DNA of 61,684 nt from Gammaproteobacteria bacterium (lineage in GTDB: Bacteria; Pseudomonadota; Gammaproteobacteria; GCA-001735895). Position 1 is the stretch's first letter, and every line of letters begins with the position of its first letter. The notes beneath the pieces were generated by a model. It did no database searches, was not told the origin of the DNA, and saw nothing but the letters and a program-made list of their open reading frames with translations. Location: the NCBI GenBank assembly GCA_024225395.1, contig JAAEMR010000033.1, positions 1-61,684 of the forward strand, given 5' to 3'. A program made the translations under genes and the position numbers. This document shows, piece by piece, positions 16,752 to 26,299 of this stretch.

Positions 16752-17657
16752 TTATTCGGAGCCTGATTTACAATAAGCCTTGGCAAATTCAAGTAACTCT
16801 TCCATGACCCGGACACGAAATTTCTGACGCTGACGAACAAATGAAAAGGGTCTACTGAGAGGTGGGTCAAGCTGTATTTCACACAGAGTTTTAAGCTTTA
16901 GTTCTTTAGCAATGGTTGAACGTGACAGTATAGAAATGCCCATGCCTGCTTCAACAGCACCTTTTAATGCTTCAGGGCTGCCCAGTTCAAGGCAAAAATT
17001 CATTTCGGTATTATTCACATCATTATTATTGAGGTACTCCATAATAACTTCTCGAGTACCAGAACCTTCTTCACGGCAAATAAAGGGTAAAGCTTTCAAT
17101 TGATCAGGTTTAACAGGAAATTTCTGTTTCGCCAGTTCATGGGTTGGAGGAGCCACAACGACCAACTGATCATCATGGCACATTTCAACAATCAGGTTTT
17201 TATTTGAAACAGTTGCTTCAACAACACCAAGGTCAATCACGTTATGCTCCACCATGGAAACAATACCTTCCGTATTAGAAACCTTAAGGCGAATATTAAT
17301 TTCAGGATATTTCGCTTTAAACTGTCCAAGCAAAGTGGGCAGCATATACTCTGCTATCGTCGTACTGGCTCCAATGGTTAAAGCCCCGGATATTTCTCCA
17401 GTGAGCTCACGTACCGAGTTCTCCATTTCATCATAAAGATCGAAGATTCTATCTGCGAATTCATAAACTTTATTACCGGCAGGTGTTAAATTGACTTTAT
17501 TATGGGTTCTATCAAATAAACGGGTATTAAAATACTCTTCCAGTTGACGTACCTGAAAGGTTACAGCTGGCTGAGTCATGTGTAATGATTCCGCAGCTTT
17601 AGTAAAACTCAACAGCTTGGCTACTGCATGAAATACTTTTAAACGTCTATCACTCAT
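16752..17657 (-). CDS. LysR-type regulator of the CysB/CysL (YeiE) group
   Basis: A 301-residue LysR-type transcription factor. The N-terminal winged helix-turn-helix (LLSFTKAAESLHMTQPAVTFQVRQLE) is intact, followed by a linker helix and a substrate-binding domain from about 90. FTKAAESLHMTQPAVTFQV and FICREEGSGTR resemble the CysL/YeiE/CbbR branch, whose members sense sulfite, sulfur metabolites or carbon-fixation intermediates. The likely target region is its own upstream DNA at 17658-17913, shared with the divergent DUF4124 gene. The ligand is not predictable. Confidence 0.88.
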   Translation of the reverse strand: MSDRRLKVFHAVAKLLSFTKAAESLHMTQPAVTFQVRQLEEYFNTRLFDRTHNKVNLTPAGNKVYEFADRIFDLYDEMENSVRELTGEISGALTIGASTTIAEYMLPTLLGQFKAKYPEINIRLKVSNTEGIVSMVEHNVIDLGVVEATVSNKNLIVEMCHDDQLVVVAPPTHELAKQKFPVKPDQLKALPFICREEGSGTREVIMEYLNNNDVNNTEMNFCLELGSPEALKGAVEAGMGISILSRSTIAKELKLKTLCEIQLDPPLSRPFSFVRQRQKFRVRVMEELLEFAKAYCKSGSE

Positions 17658-17913
17658 TTAGCGAGGCCCCATAAAATAACGAGCGTAAGTATATATTATT
17701 TTTATGAATGACTACAGGCTTTCTATTAATTATATTAGCAATTCATTATTTACTAAAACTTATACCGGTAAATAGCACTTATTTTATAAAGTTCTTGCTG
17801 ATATGAATTATGATCATTCGTAAACTACAGCTATAATAATATAGGAAGCAGTTGAATAACTGATTTATACCACCGGGAGCTTTTGAGACTCCGGAAAAAC
17901 TAAAGGTACTTGC

Positions 17914-18339
17914 ATGAAGCGATTTCTAATTCCTTTTCTTTTCATCGTCGGCAACAGTTATGCCGCAGGCATCCAGAAATGGGTTGATGAAAAAGGAAAT
18001 ATTTATTATGGTGATACACCGCCAGTAAAAGCTAAAACTCAAACTATAAACGTTACTCATCCGCCGGCTAACCCTGGAAAACCTTTACCTCGCCTGTCTG
18101 ACGGCAATAAGGATAAAGAAGAATCAAACAATGAAACACAACAAAACACCCGGAAAGGTCAGACAAACAAAAAAGCACAGGAATTATGTGAAAAATATAA
18201 AGCCAACTACAACATAATTATAAACAGTGACCTTATTCGTGCAACAGAAGAAGATGGATCTGAACGATTTTTATCTGATCAGGAAGTCGATGAACGCAGG
18301 AAAAAACTGGAAGAAAATATTAAACTATATTGCAAGTAA
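17914..18339 (+). CDS. Exported DUF4124-domain protein
   Basis: A 141-residue protein with a cleavable signal peptide (MKRFLIPFLFIVGNSYA-AG) followed by the DUF4124 signature IQKWVDEKGNIYYGDTPP at about 20-37. The remainder is polar, with a low-complexity asparagine/lysine/glutamine stretch and a helical C-terminal part with two cysteines. DUF4124 is common in gammaproteobacterial periplasmic proteins but its role is unknown. GGTACTTGC before the ATG is a weak ribosome site. A bulged GC-rich hairpin (CCGGGAG...CTCCGG) lies at about 17873-17894 in the leader. Confidence 0.8.
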   Translation: MKRFLIPFLFIVGNSYAAGIQKWVDEKGNIYYGDTPPVKAKTQTINVTHPPANPGKPLPRLSDGNKDKEESNNETQQNTRKGQTNKKAQELCEKYKANYNIIINSDLIRATEEDGSERFLSDQEVDERRKKLEENIKLYCK

Positions 18340-18345
18340 CTAATC

Positions 18346-18684
18346 ATGCCTTATTTATCCATAATCAGTAATCAGGTGCTCGACACCGATTCAAACCAGC
18401 TCAATTTACTAAGTAAAACGGTTGCCAGGGGATTGAACAAACCTGAATCTTATGTCATGGTTTCGGTACAACATAACCCTGACATGTTATTTGCGGGTAA
18501 AAAAGAACCGCTGGCTTTTTGTGAACTTAAAAGTTTGGGGCTTCAAATCTCCCAGACAGCCGAACTCTCTAAAAGCCTGTGCATCTGCCTTAATAAACTT
18601 TATGGTATTAGCACCGAACGTATTTATATTGAATTTTCTGCTCCCGCCCGATCCATGTGGGGCTGGAACACAAAAACTTTTTAA
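18346..18684 (+). CDS. MIF/tautomerase-family protein
   Basis: A 112-residue member of the macrophage migration inhibitory factor/phenylpyruvate tautomerase superfamily. After methionine removal the N-terminal proline (MPYLSIISN) would be the catalytic base. The C-terminal GISTERIYIEF...WGWNTKTF matches the family pattern (ERIYIxF...WGWNGxTF). Six bases after the DUF4124 gene, so probably co-transcribed. The natural substrate of bacterial members is mostly unknown. Confidence 0.88.
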   Translation: MPYLSIISNQVLDTDSNQLNLLSKTVARGLNKPESYVMVSVQHNPDMLFAGKKEPLAFCELKSLGLQISQTAELSKSLCICLNKLYGISTERIYIEFSAPARSMWGWNTKTF

Positions 18685-18769
18685 ACTCCTGAGCCGCTAA
18701 AGATAACCTTAACTGTAAAACATCTCATACCGTTTTACCTAAAGCTCCCTAACCCTGAGATATCTATTT

Positions 18770-20476
18770 ATGAAAACCAGTCGTTTTCATCTATCCACGT
18801 TAAAAGAAACACCCGCAGATGCGGAAATTATTAGTCATCAACTGATGCTTAGAGCAGGTCTAATCAGACGATTAGCCTCGGGTTTATATACCTGGCTTCC
18901 AATGGGCTTACGCGTCCTGAGAAAAGTTGAATCTATTATACGGGAAGAAATGAATAATGCCGGTGCACTCGAATTATTGATGCCGGCAGTACAACCCGCA
19001 GAACTTTGGCAGGAATCAGGACGTTGGGAACAATATGGCCCCGAACTGTTACGTTTGAAAGACCGGCATCAAAGGGAGTACTGTGTTGGCCCGACTCATG
19101 AAGAAGTTATCACCGATATGTTTCGGCGTGAAGTCAAAAGCTACAAACAACTTCCTATAAATTTTTATCAAATTCAGACTAAATTTCGTGATGAAATTCG
19201 ACCCCGTTTCGGCATCATGCGTGCACGAGAATTTCTGATGAAAGATGCCTATTCTTTTCATACCAACCAGGATTCTTTACAGCAAACATACGACCAGATG
19301 TTTGAGACTTACAGCAAAATTTTTGATCGATTTGGGTTGAAGTATCGTCCCGTCAATGCTGACTCAGGTGCAATAGGTGGAAGTGCTTCTAACGAATTTC
19401 ATGTTTTAGCCGATTCCGGTGAAGATGCTATCGCCTTTTCTGATCAAAGCGATTATGCCGCAAATATTGAAATGGCTGAGGCTATTTGCAATCAGCAGCG
19501 CAACGAACCGGGGCAAGAGCTAAAAACTGTTGATACGCCAGATCAACGAACTATCGATCAAATTGCTGATTTTCTTTCTATACCTGTTGTGAAAACAATC
19601 AAAACACTGATCGCCTGTGGAGAAGACAATCAATTGGTCGCCCTGGTGCTTCGAGGAGATCATGAACTCAATGCCATCAAAGCCGAAAAACTACCCGGTA
19701 TCGCCTCTCCTTTCCAAATGGCTGATCCTGAAGAAATTAAAAAGCAGCTGGGTTGTGATATAGGCTCTATCGGACCCGTTGGATTAACGATTCCAACCTT
19801 TGTTGATCGCAGTGCTGCTTCAATCAATGACCTTGTCTGTGGTGCTAATGAAAACGATAAACATTACACCGGTGTAAACTGGGGTCGAGATTTGCCAGAA
19901 CCGGATAGTGTCGACATAAGAAATGTGGTCGACGGGGATCCCAGCCCTGACGGTGAAGGCACATTAAGTATTGTAAGAGGCATAGAAGTTGGACATATTT
20001 TCCAGCTGGGTGATAAATATTCTTCAGCCTTGAATGCAACCGTACTGGATGAAAACGGTAAATCAGCAGTGACTAAAATGGGCTGTTATGGCATTGGAGT
20101 TTCACGTGTTGTTGCCGCCGCCATTGAACAGAGTCATGATGATTCAGGCATAATCTGGCCCATGTCTCTGGCACCCTTCCATTTGGCTATTGTGCCTATT
20201 AATTATCACAAGTCCGAACTTGTTAAACAGGCAGCCGATGACTTTTATGCTCAGTGCCAGCAACAGGGCATAGAAGTATTACTAGATGACAGACCTTTAC
20301 GCCCGGGAGCCATGTTTTCCGACATGGAATTAATCGGTATTCCTCACAGAATCGTGTTCAGTGAGCGCGGCCTGAAAGCACAGCAGTGTGAATACAAAGG
20401 TCGCTGTGATGAAAAGTCTCAGGATATTGACATTGATAACCTGCCTGAATTCATTCAGGCTAAACTGAGTAGTTAA
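18770..20476 (+). CDS. proS: Prolyl-tRNA synthetase, bacterial type
   Basis: A 568-residue class II synthetase that charges tRNA-Pro. The start [20 protein letters not shown] is typical of bacterial ProS. Motif 2 is visible ([26 protein letters not shown]) and motif 3 in the [18 protein letters not shown] segment. The YbaK-like editing insertion occupies about 230-380, with the conserved KTIKTLIAC lysine region, and the C-terminal anticodon-binding domain is present. Normal length. Followed after 6 bases by a lytic transglycosylase, as in several gammaproteobacteria. Confidence 0.97.
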   Translation: MKTSRFHLSTLKETPADAEIISHQLMLRAGLIRRLASGLYTWLPMGLRVLRKVESIIREEMNNAGALELLMPAVQPAELWQESGRWEQYGPELLRLKDRHQREYCVGPTHEEVITDMFRREVKSYKQLPINFYQIQTKFRDEIRPRFGIMRAREFLMKDAYSFHTNQDSLQQTYDQMFETYSKIFDRFGLKYRPVNADSGAIGGSASNEFHVLADSGEDAIAFSDQSDYAANIEMAEAICNQQRNEPGQELKTVDTPDQRTIDQIADFLSIPVVKTIKTLIACGEDNQLVALVLRGDHELNAIKAEKLPGIASPFQMADPEEIKKQLGCDIGSIGPVGLTIPTFVDRSAASINDLVCGANENDKHYTGVNWGRDLPEPDSVDIRNVVDGDPSPDGEGTLSIVRGIEVGHIFQLGDKYSSALNATVLDENGKSAVTKMGCYGIGVSRVVAAAIEQSHDDSGIIWPMSLAPFHLAIVPINYHKSELVKQAADDFYAQCQQQGIEVLLDDRPLRPGAMFSDMELIGIPHRIVFSERGLKAQQCEYKGRCDEKSQDIDIDNLPEFIQAKLSS

Positions 20477-20482
20477 CAACCG

Positions 20483-21070
20483 ATGAGTAAACACGGAATA
20501 GAAAAGCTGGGTATTTTGCTTTTCACTCTGTGTTTATTCGTATTTTCAAATAGTAGTTTTGCCAGCAGCCAGCAATTTGATCCCGAGTTAAGAAAGTTAT
20601 TACAGCAAGCTATCAATAGCCCCAATGGTTTTAAAGATAAATTTGATGCCGAAGTCTGGTTGCAGGATATGAGCAACCGTTTAAGTCTATTTATCAAAGA
20701 CCCTGTTGAGCGAATCACCCTGTTAAAAACAATTCATTACGAGGCTAAACGGGCCAACCTTGAACCTGAGCTTGTATTAGCCGTAATAGAAGTTGAAAGC
20801 CATTTTGACCAGTTTGCAATCTCCGTTTCCGGAGCGCGGGGCTTAATGCAGGTGATGCCATTCTGGCTAGATGAAATACATTTATCGGATAAAAACCTGT
20901 TTAAAATCCGCACTAACCTGCGCATGGGTTGCACCATTTTAAGGTATTACATGGATAGAGAGTCAGATAATCTGGGACCTGCCCTGGCCAGGTATAATGG
21001 CAGTTATGGTAAAACAAAATATCCTGAAAAAGTAAGTACAGCTCTAAAAAAACACTGGTTTAAGCAGTAA
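20483..21070 (+). CDS. Lytic transglycosylase (SLT domain), exported
   Basis: A 195-residue periplasmic enzyme predicted to cleave peptidoglycan glycan strands with 1,6-anhydro-MurNAc formation. A signal peptide ends near SSFA-SS. The SLT fold begins at about 90 with the catalytic glutamate in AVIEVESHFD, then SVSGARGLMQVMPFW and ALARYNGSYG, all canonical. Short relative to Slt70, closer to the small MltE/EmtA-size class. Downstream of proS and convergent with the GspE-like gene, with only 3 bases between them. Confidence 0.92.
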   Translation: MSKHGIEKLGILLFTLCLFVFSNSSFASSQQFDPELRKLLQQAINSPNGFKDKFDAEVWLQDMSNRLSLFIKDPVERITLLKTIHYEAKRANLEPELVLAVIEVESHFDQFAISVSGARGLMQVMPFWLDEIHLSDKNLFKIRTNLRMGCTILRYYMDRESDNLGPALARYNGSYGKTKYPEKVSTALKKHWFKQ

Positions 21071-21073
21071 CTT

Positions 21074-22834
21074 CTACCCGTCATATCGCGGAGGGGCAAC
21101 TTTTATCACTTCCTTAATAGTGGTTAATCCTTGTGCTACTTTCTTTGCCCCCGCCAGGTTTAATGGGCGCATGCCACTTTTAATCGCCTGTTTACGAAAT
21201 CTATACAGATCAAGATCCTGTGTAATACACTGTTTCAACTCATCCGTCAGAGGCATCATTTCATAAATACCCTTACGTCCCATAAAACCCGTTTGACGGC
21301 ATTCCAGACATCCGGTTGATTGATACACTGATTTTGGTGGTTCAGTTTTCCAGGGTTTAATCAATGAATCCCAATGCGATTTATCCAGCTCAACCTTCTT
21401 TTTACAATGAGGGCACAATATGCGTACCAGGCGCTGGGCCACCACACCCAGTAATGTTGCACTGATTAGATAAGGAGGAACCCCTATCTCGATCAGTCTC
21501 GCCGCTGCAGATGGAGCATCATTAGTATGCAGCGTGGATAACACCAAATGTCCGGTCAATGCTGCCTGAATCGCCATTTCTGCGGTTTCCCTGTCTCTGA
21601 TTTCTCCAATCATAATAATATCGGGATCCTGCCTTAACAACGTTTTCACACCTGAGGCAAAATCAACACCTATATTATGTTGTACCTGCATCTGGTTGAA
21701 CCGTGGTTCTACTAACTCAATGGGATCTTCGATGGTACATACGTTAACTTCTGGCACGGCCAGGTATTTCAGACTGGTATACAGGGTTGTGGTTTTACCC
21801 GAACCTGTGGGGCCGGTAACCAGGATTATTCCAAAAGGCTGACGAATCATTTGATTCCAGCTATCCGAATCTTTAGGTTCGAATCCCAGATCAGCAAAGT
21901 CCCTGACCAGAACTTCCGGGTCAAAAATTCTCAACACCAGTTTTTCACCAAATGCAGTCGGCATACTGGAAAGTCGCATTTCAACTTCCTGCCCTTCCGG
22001 TGTAACTGTTTTTATACGACCATCCTGGGGTTTACGTTTTTCGGCAACATCTAAGCGGCCCATAATTTTAATGCGACTGGTAACAGCGGCAGTAATATTA
22101 GCGGGTATTTCGTAAACCTGATGCATGATACCGTCAATTCGAAAGCGCACATTCCCCTGCTCTCGCCTGGGTTCAATATGAATATCACTTGCTCGCTGTG
22201 AAAATGCATACTGCATCAACCAGTCAACAATACTGACAATATGCTGGTCATCGGCATCAACAGATCCAGTCTTTCCCAGACTGATTAACTGTTCAATATT
22301 CTGCACATTGCTAACCGGCTCACTCTGATTAAACCCTGCATGATCAATCGCCTTACTGACACTATAGAATTCCAGTGAGTAATCTTTAAGCTGCTGCGGA
22401 TTAGCCAGAACCAGCTCAATAGACCGATGAACAATCGGGCGAATCTCTTCTAGCCATTCGGTTTTGTAGGGATCAGCTACAGCAATGGTCACTTTGTCAG
22501 CAGTGACTTTCACTGGCAGAATATTGAAACGAGAGGCATAAGCATAGGACATCAGACTGGTACAGGAGGCGACATCCATTTTAAGAGGGTCAAAATGAAA
22601 ACGTGTTAATCCTGATTCGTCCGCCAGCCAGTCGGTTAATACATCCAGAGTCAAACCTTGTGAAGGCTTTGCCTGGTTTACCCACTTTCGACTCGCTATA
22701 CTTTCCAGAGCATGTAATTTTTTCTGGTCTTTGGCAGTAGCAAGGGAAGAAACCATTCTGGCTCTATCAGCTTCAACCATGCCCTGTTCGACCAGTCGGT
22801 CTAATATGCTTTCCAGTGAACAGGATTTTTTCAT
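21074..22834 (-). CDS. GspE/PilB-type secretion ATPase, solitary
   Basis: A 586-residue hexameric ATPase of the type II secretion/type IV pilus family. Residues about 50-190 form an MshEN-like N-terminal domain. The core has Walker A GPTGSGKTTTLY, an aspartate box, Walker B IMIGEIRDRETAE and the His box TGHLVLSTLHTNDA. A zinc-binding tetracysteine (CPHC...CLEC) is also present, so catalysis should be intact. No pseudopilin, GspF or secretin gene is nearby. Instead it is the last gene after a TolC protein and an adaptor, 8 bases downstream. It may serve a secretion system encoded elsewhere. Confidence 0.88.
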   Translation of the reverse strand: MKKSCSLESILDRLVEQGMVEADRARMVSSLATAKDQKKLHALESIASRKWVNQAKPSQGLTLDVLTDWLADESGLTRFHFDPLKMDVASCTSLMSYAYASRFNILPVKVTADKVTIAVADPYKTEWLEEIRPIVHRSIELVLANPQQLKDYSLEFYSVSKAIDHAGFNQSEPVSNVQNIEQLISLGKTGSVDADDQHIVSIVDWLMQYAFSQRASDIHIEPRREQGNVRFRIDGIMHQVYEIPANITAAVTSRIKIMGRLDVAEKRKPQDGRIKTVTPEGQEVEMRLSSMPTAFGEKLVLRIFDPEVLVRDFADLGFEPKDSDSWNQMIRQPFGIILVTGPTGSGKTTTLYTSLKYLAVPEVNVCTIEDPIELVEPRFNQMQVQHNIGVDFASGVKTLLRQDPDIIMIGEIRDRETAEMAIQAALTGHLVLSTLHTNDAPSAAARLIEIGVPPYLISATLLGVVAQRLVRILCPHCKKKVELDKSHWDSLIKPWKTEPPKSVYQSTGCLECRQTGFMGRKGIYEMMPLTDELKQCITQDLDLYRFRKQAIKSGMRPLNLAGAKKVAQGLTTIKEVIKVAPPRYDG

Positions 22835-22842
22835 GATGTGAA

Positions 22843-23616
22843 TTATTCCTTAATAACAATAGTTACCGGCATCTCTGCAGGTATAAATTGATCAACTTCA
22901 AAACTGATATGAATTTCATAAGCCGGTAGCCTGTCCGTCGGTTTAACGCGCTTATAACCCAGGTAATTGACTATTCCGCTAAACTTTTTTTCACCTAATT
23001 CAACGGTGGCTGTCTTACCCATTAACAAACTATTCCACTGTTCAGAATTTATTAATGCAATTGCTTTCATTTGCCCGCTAGTTGCCAGTGTTATCAAGGG
23101 GTCCAGACTCACCTCAGGGTTTACATATTGAGCAGCATTAGTATGAACCTGTAACACTTGCCCATTAAACGGAGACGTTATAGCTGCATTTTTTAACTGA
23201 TATTCTGCTAAAACTTTATCCGCAATGGCAACCTGATACGCCCCGTCCGCTTCGGTCAACACATTTTCAGCAGTTTTTAACGCCACCTGCGACAGTGAAT
23301 CTCTGTCGTATAATTCTTCTGCTCGCTCAAGTTCCAGCTGGGCAGTTTGTACCACCGGTAATAACGATTTTTCCAGGGCCAAAGCTTTATCCAGATGAGC
23401 TTGAAATGGAATAACATCAAGTTGCAATAACACATCGCCTTTTTTTACCCGTTGACCGGATTTAACGGTGATGGTTTGAACAATGCCACTGACTCGTGCA
23501 TTTAATTTCACAACCGAAGCAAAACTGGTAAAACCATTGAGTGTTAAAGCCTGGCTTGCAGGAGAATATGACAGGCTGAAAACTGTCAGTATTAATATTA
23601 ATCTCATTGATCTCAT
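22843..23616 (-). CDS. Periplasmic adaptor (HlyD/RND membrane-fusion family), short
   Basis: A 257-residue exported adaptor. After the signal peptide the biotinyl-lipoyl half-motif ARVSGIVQTITVKSGQRVKKGDVL pairs with ITSPFNGQVLQVHTNAAQYV around a short helical hairpin at about 75-140. A beta-barrel domain follows. The C-terminal membrane-proximal domain is abbreviated compared with typical 350-400 residue adaptors. Such proteins link an inner-membrane pump to TolC, but no pump gene is adjacent. It lies 6 bases after the TolC gene; a second possible start is at 23607. Confidence 0.85.
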   Translation of the reverse strand: MRSMRLILILTVFSLSYSPASQALTLNGFTSFASVVKLNARVSGIVQTITVKSGQRVKKGDVLLQLDVIPFQAHLDKALALEKSLLPVVQTAQLELERAEELYDRDSLSQVALKTAENVLTEADGAYQVAIADKVLAEYQLKNAAITSPFNGQVLQVHTNAAQYVNPEVSLDPLITLATSGQMKAIALINSEQWNSLLMGKTATVELGEKKFSGIVNYLGYKRVKPTDRLPAYEIHISFEVDQFIPAEMPVTIVIKE

Positions 23617-23622
23617 TGATCT

Positions 23623-24972
23623 TTAACCATTATCTAAAGTGTTAACTGTCATTTTATTGATAAATTCATCTCCAAGCAGAACTTGAAGCTTACGCCAGGC
23701 CATTTCCAGAGCAAACCGGGCCTTATAAGCTTTCATACGACTATCAGAGAACTGCACCATCGAGTCACCAAGATCAGTATTAAATTCAAGATCATATTCG
23801 GCTCGACTTCTATCCAGCGTCATATCCCGAAACTCCTGATTAATTAATTCACCACCTAAACGTAATTCATTCTGACGAATAGTCTGCCATAAATGTAATA
23901 CTGAAATCCGAATTTCCGACCGGGTACGGTGTAAATCAGACAACGCCTGATTTTGTTTAGCTTTCGCAATGTCAGTTGCCGTTTTTCCGGCAGAACCGGC
24001 ATATAAAGGTATATCAAAATATAAAGTAGCACGCCAGTCATCTCGATAAAGACCTTCACGAGTATAATCTGAAATTTCAAGTTCAACATCCAGTTGCGGT
24101 CTTGACGTATGGTGAGCAGATTCAATCGCCTTCATTGATATCTGGTGTTTCTTTAGCTGAATTTTCAACATCAGGCTATGCTTAAAAGCCTGTTGCACCA
24201 GCATATCCACGTCATCGCTAATAACCCTGGTAGATATGAGTTCCGGTACAGACAGTTCACTAGGTGGCGTATCTGGAAAACCAAGCTCTTCGGCTAATAA
24301 AATACGCGTAAGACGCTGCATATTTTCACTATTGTATCGATTTTGCCTGATTTTCTCATACACAACCTGGCGCTCTAATACCTCAAGATCTGAAGTCAAA
24401 CCCAGCTCCTTATTTTCTCTGGCTCGATCAAATCGAATATATCCTATGGCCAGTTCTTCGTTATGACGTAAAAATTCATTATCTGCATTCAATACATCAA
24501 AATATTTTTGCGCGATAGATAGCGTTCTTTGTTCTATAAGGTAATCTTTCTCAAGTTGCTTCAGTTCTGAATTTAATCGAGCAAGGCTGTTCCGTGTGGT
24601 GGTTTTACCAAAATCAAACAATGGTTTTCTAACAAACAAACTCACCAAACTATCATTATCATTTGCACCTGCTCCAACACTTGACACACCGGCTTTCCTG
24701 AGTCGCCCATTCACACTTATTGATACATCATTATCTGAAGCAGCATATCCAGCTTCTGCCAGAGCCTGTTGTATTTTTTGTTCAGCGGACTGTAACTGGT
24801 AATGATCCGGCTTTGAGGCAAATGACAAAGCAGCCTGAAGCGTTAAAGGTTCCGGTAATGCTAAAGGTTCTGCTGAAGAGGGATTCTCAGACGCATGAAG
24901 CACGCCAGAAAAGGCATAAAAAACAGCCGACATTAAAAAATGGCGAATGACTAACAACAGCCTATATCTCAT
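23623..24972 (-). CDS. TolC-family outer-membrane channel protein
   Basis: A 449-residue exported protein with the two internally repeated OEP domains of TolC-like efflux channels: coiled, glutamine- and leucine-rich helices (ARLNSELKQLEKDYLIEQRTLSIAQKYFDVLN) and a beta-strand segment (SVNGRLRKAG, VELEISDYTREG). It would trimerise to form a channel from the periplasm across the outer membrane. Co-transcribed with the adaptor and the GspE-like ATPase. Substrate not predictable. Confidence 0.85.
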   Translation of the reverse strand: MRYRLLLVIRHFLMSAVFYAFSGVLHASENPSSAEPLALPEPLTLQAALSFASKPDHYQLQSAEQKIQQALAEAGYAASDNDVSISVNGRLRKAGVSSVGAGANDNDSLVSLFVRKPLFDFGKTTTRNSLARLNSELKQLEKDYLIEQRTLSIAQKYFDVLNADNEFLRHNEELAIGYIRFDRARENKELGLTSDLEVLERQVVYEKIRQNRYNSENMQRLTRILLAEELGFPDTPPSELSVPELISTRVISDDVDMLVQQAFKHSLMLKIQLKKHQISMKAIESAHHTSRPQLDVELEISDYTREGLYRDDWRATLYFDIPLYAGSAGKTATDIAKAKQNQALSDLHRTRSEIRISVLHLWQTIRQNELRLGGELINQEFRDMTLDRSRAEYDLEFNTDLGDSMVQFSDSRMKAYKARFALEMAWRKLQVLLGDEFINKMTVNTLDNG

Positions 24973-25013
24973 GAATAATTGGTAGGGTTGAATCTGAAAT
25001 CTTAAACTCAGTA

Positions 25014-25574
25014 TTAATTAATAGTTTTTTGTTTCTTTTTAAGCCGCTTATATTTTCCAAAACGAATAATTCGACCATTTTTATCTTTCATTTTATACAC
25101 ACCCTTGAGGAAATATTCAGCTAACCACTCAAACTCTTCACTGCTTGAAGCAGCTCCGGTATAACGGACTACCTGCTTTCCTTCAAGGTCATAAAAAGCC
25201 ATCACAGGAGTTGCTCTGACCCTGTTCTTACTGGAAAATTCCTTTTGAGTCGTTTCATTTCCTTCGAAATCGACAATTTCAAGATCACCTTCAATATCTA
25301 AAGCAATGGAATGAAAATTCTTTTTAAATAGTTGCTGAATTTCAACCTGATTTAAAATTGTTTGTTTCATGCGATGACAAAATGGACACTCATCCATTTC
25401 AAAAAATATAAATACGCCTTTTTTGCCTTCGTCTTTAGCCGTTTCAAGTTCTTCAGTAAGATCCCCCAGATTTTGCTCGAAAAAGAATTCGTAAGGGTCT
25501 CGCGGAGCAGATGCATTAACAACATGACTGATTATCAACAGCAGTGATAAAAAAAATAATGAATGAATTTTCAC
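25014..25574 (-). CDS. Exported thioredoxin-fold protein, SoxW-like
   Basis: A 186-residue periplasmic protein with a signal peptide (cleavage near VNA-SAP) and a thioredoxin fold. The redox motif is CPFCHRM at about 63-69, with the cis-proline in RATPVMAFYD. This resembles SoxW and related thiol-disulphide proteins. The C-terminal 30 residues are very lysine/arginine-rich, unusual for this group. It precedes the TolC gene by about 40 bases on the same strand but may have its own transcript. The partner is not known. Confidence 0.8.
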   Translation of the reverse strand: MKIHSLFFLSLLLIISHVVNASAPRDPYEFFFEQNLGDLTEELETAKDEGKKGVFIFFEMDECPFCHRMKQTILNQVEIQQLFKKNFHSIALDIEGDLEIVDFEGNETTQKEFSSKNRVRATPVMAFYDLEGKQVVRYTGAASSSEEFEWLAEYFLKGVYKMKDKNGRIIRFGKYKRLKKKQKTIN

Positions 25575-25698
25575 CGTTATATTAATGCCTCTTATTTTAA
25601 TATAACAATTTATACCACTAATAAGCCACTAACTAAAGTAGAGAAATAAGCAGGCATTAAACGCTAAACGAAATAGTGGTTACTACCACCTGGCTATA

Positions 25699-26169
25699 TT
25701 AGTTTTGCTGCTTATCGCTCCACTTTTTCATATACCTTTCTATCATTTCCTGTGTAACACCACCGACCTGTCGCGCTTCAACTTTGCCTTCAGGTGAAAT
25801 TAAAAAAGTTGTTGGTAAACCGGGTACTTTACCGAATTCAGTATCACTCACCGGACCCACACGGAAATTAGGATAAGTCACAAAATAGTCTTCCAGAAAC
25901 TCCTGAATATCATCTTCACCAATCACTTCCGTATTAAAACCAAGAACGACTCCGTCTGTTTTTTCATGATCATCATGAAATGCCTGAAGCTCCGGCATTT
26001 CCTCTCGACAGGGAGGACACCATGTAGCCCAGTAATTAACCACAATCCACTTCCCAAGATAATCAGATATTTTTGATTGCTTGCCTTTTAAATCAGTCAT
26101 CGACATATCTACCGCATAAAGCGATAACGAATAAAACGATAGCAGTAATAAGAGTAGTGTTTTTTTCAT
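25699..26169 (-). CDS. TlpA/ResA-like exported thiol-disulphide oxidoreductase
   Basis: The best start is the methionine of MKKTLLLLLLSFYSLSLYA at 26169, which begins a clean signal peptide. The frame extends to 26226 but that would put charged residues ahead of it. The mature protein has the TlpA core: VNYWATWCPPCREEMPEL with the CPPC active site, and GLPTTFLISPEG with the cis-proline. These periplasmic proteins reduce disulphides, typically for cytochrome c maturation or metal insertion. No ccm genes are nearby. Confidence 0.88.
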   Translation of the reverse strand: MKKTLLLLLLSFYSLSLYAVDMSMTDLKGKQSKISDYLGKWIVVNYWATWCPPCREEMPELQAFHDDHEKTDGVVLGFNTEVIGEDDIQEFLEDYFVTYPNFRVGPVSDTEFGKVPGLPTTFLISPEGKVEARQVGGVTQEMIERYMKKWSDKQQN

Positions 26170-26251
26170 AGTGTGATTTATATCCATTTCATAACAGGAG
26201 TAATACTTTGATAGAAAAATCAGCATTAGGTTTCAATCAAAGTTTATAAGC

Positions 26252-26279
26252 AAAAAAAAGGCTCGCAATGCGAGCCTTT
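26252..26279 (-). terminator. Intrinsic terminator after the LysM lipoprotein gene
   Basis: A perfect 10-base stem (AAAGGCTCGC, GCGAGCCTTT) with a 3-base loop is followed on the minus strand by a thymine run (adenines at 26252-26259). It ends the LysM lipoprotein transcript and separates it from the TlpA-like gene. Confidence 0.93.
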
Positions 26280-26299
26280 GGTATCAATGTCAGTTAGCT

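Noticed and set aside
21875-21900. GGTTCGAATCC on the plus strand, resembling a tRNA T-arm
   Set aside because: It lies inside the coding region of the GspE-like gene and no acceptor, D-arm or anticodon stem can be built around it.
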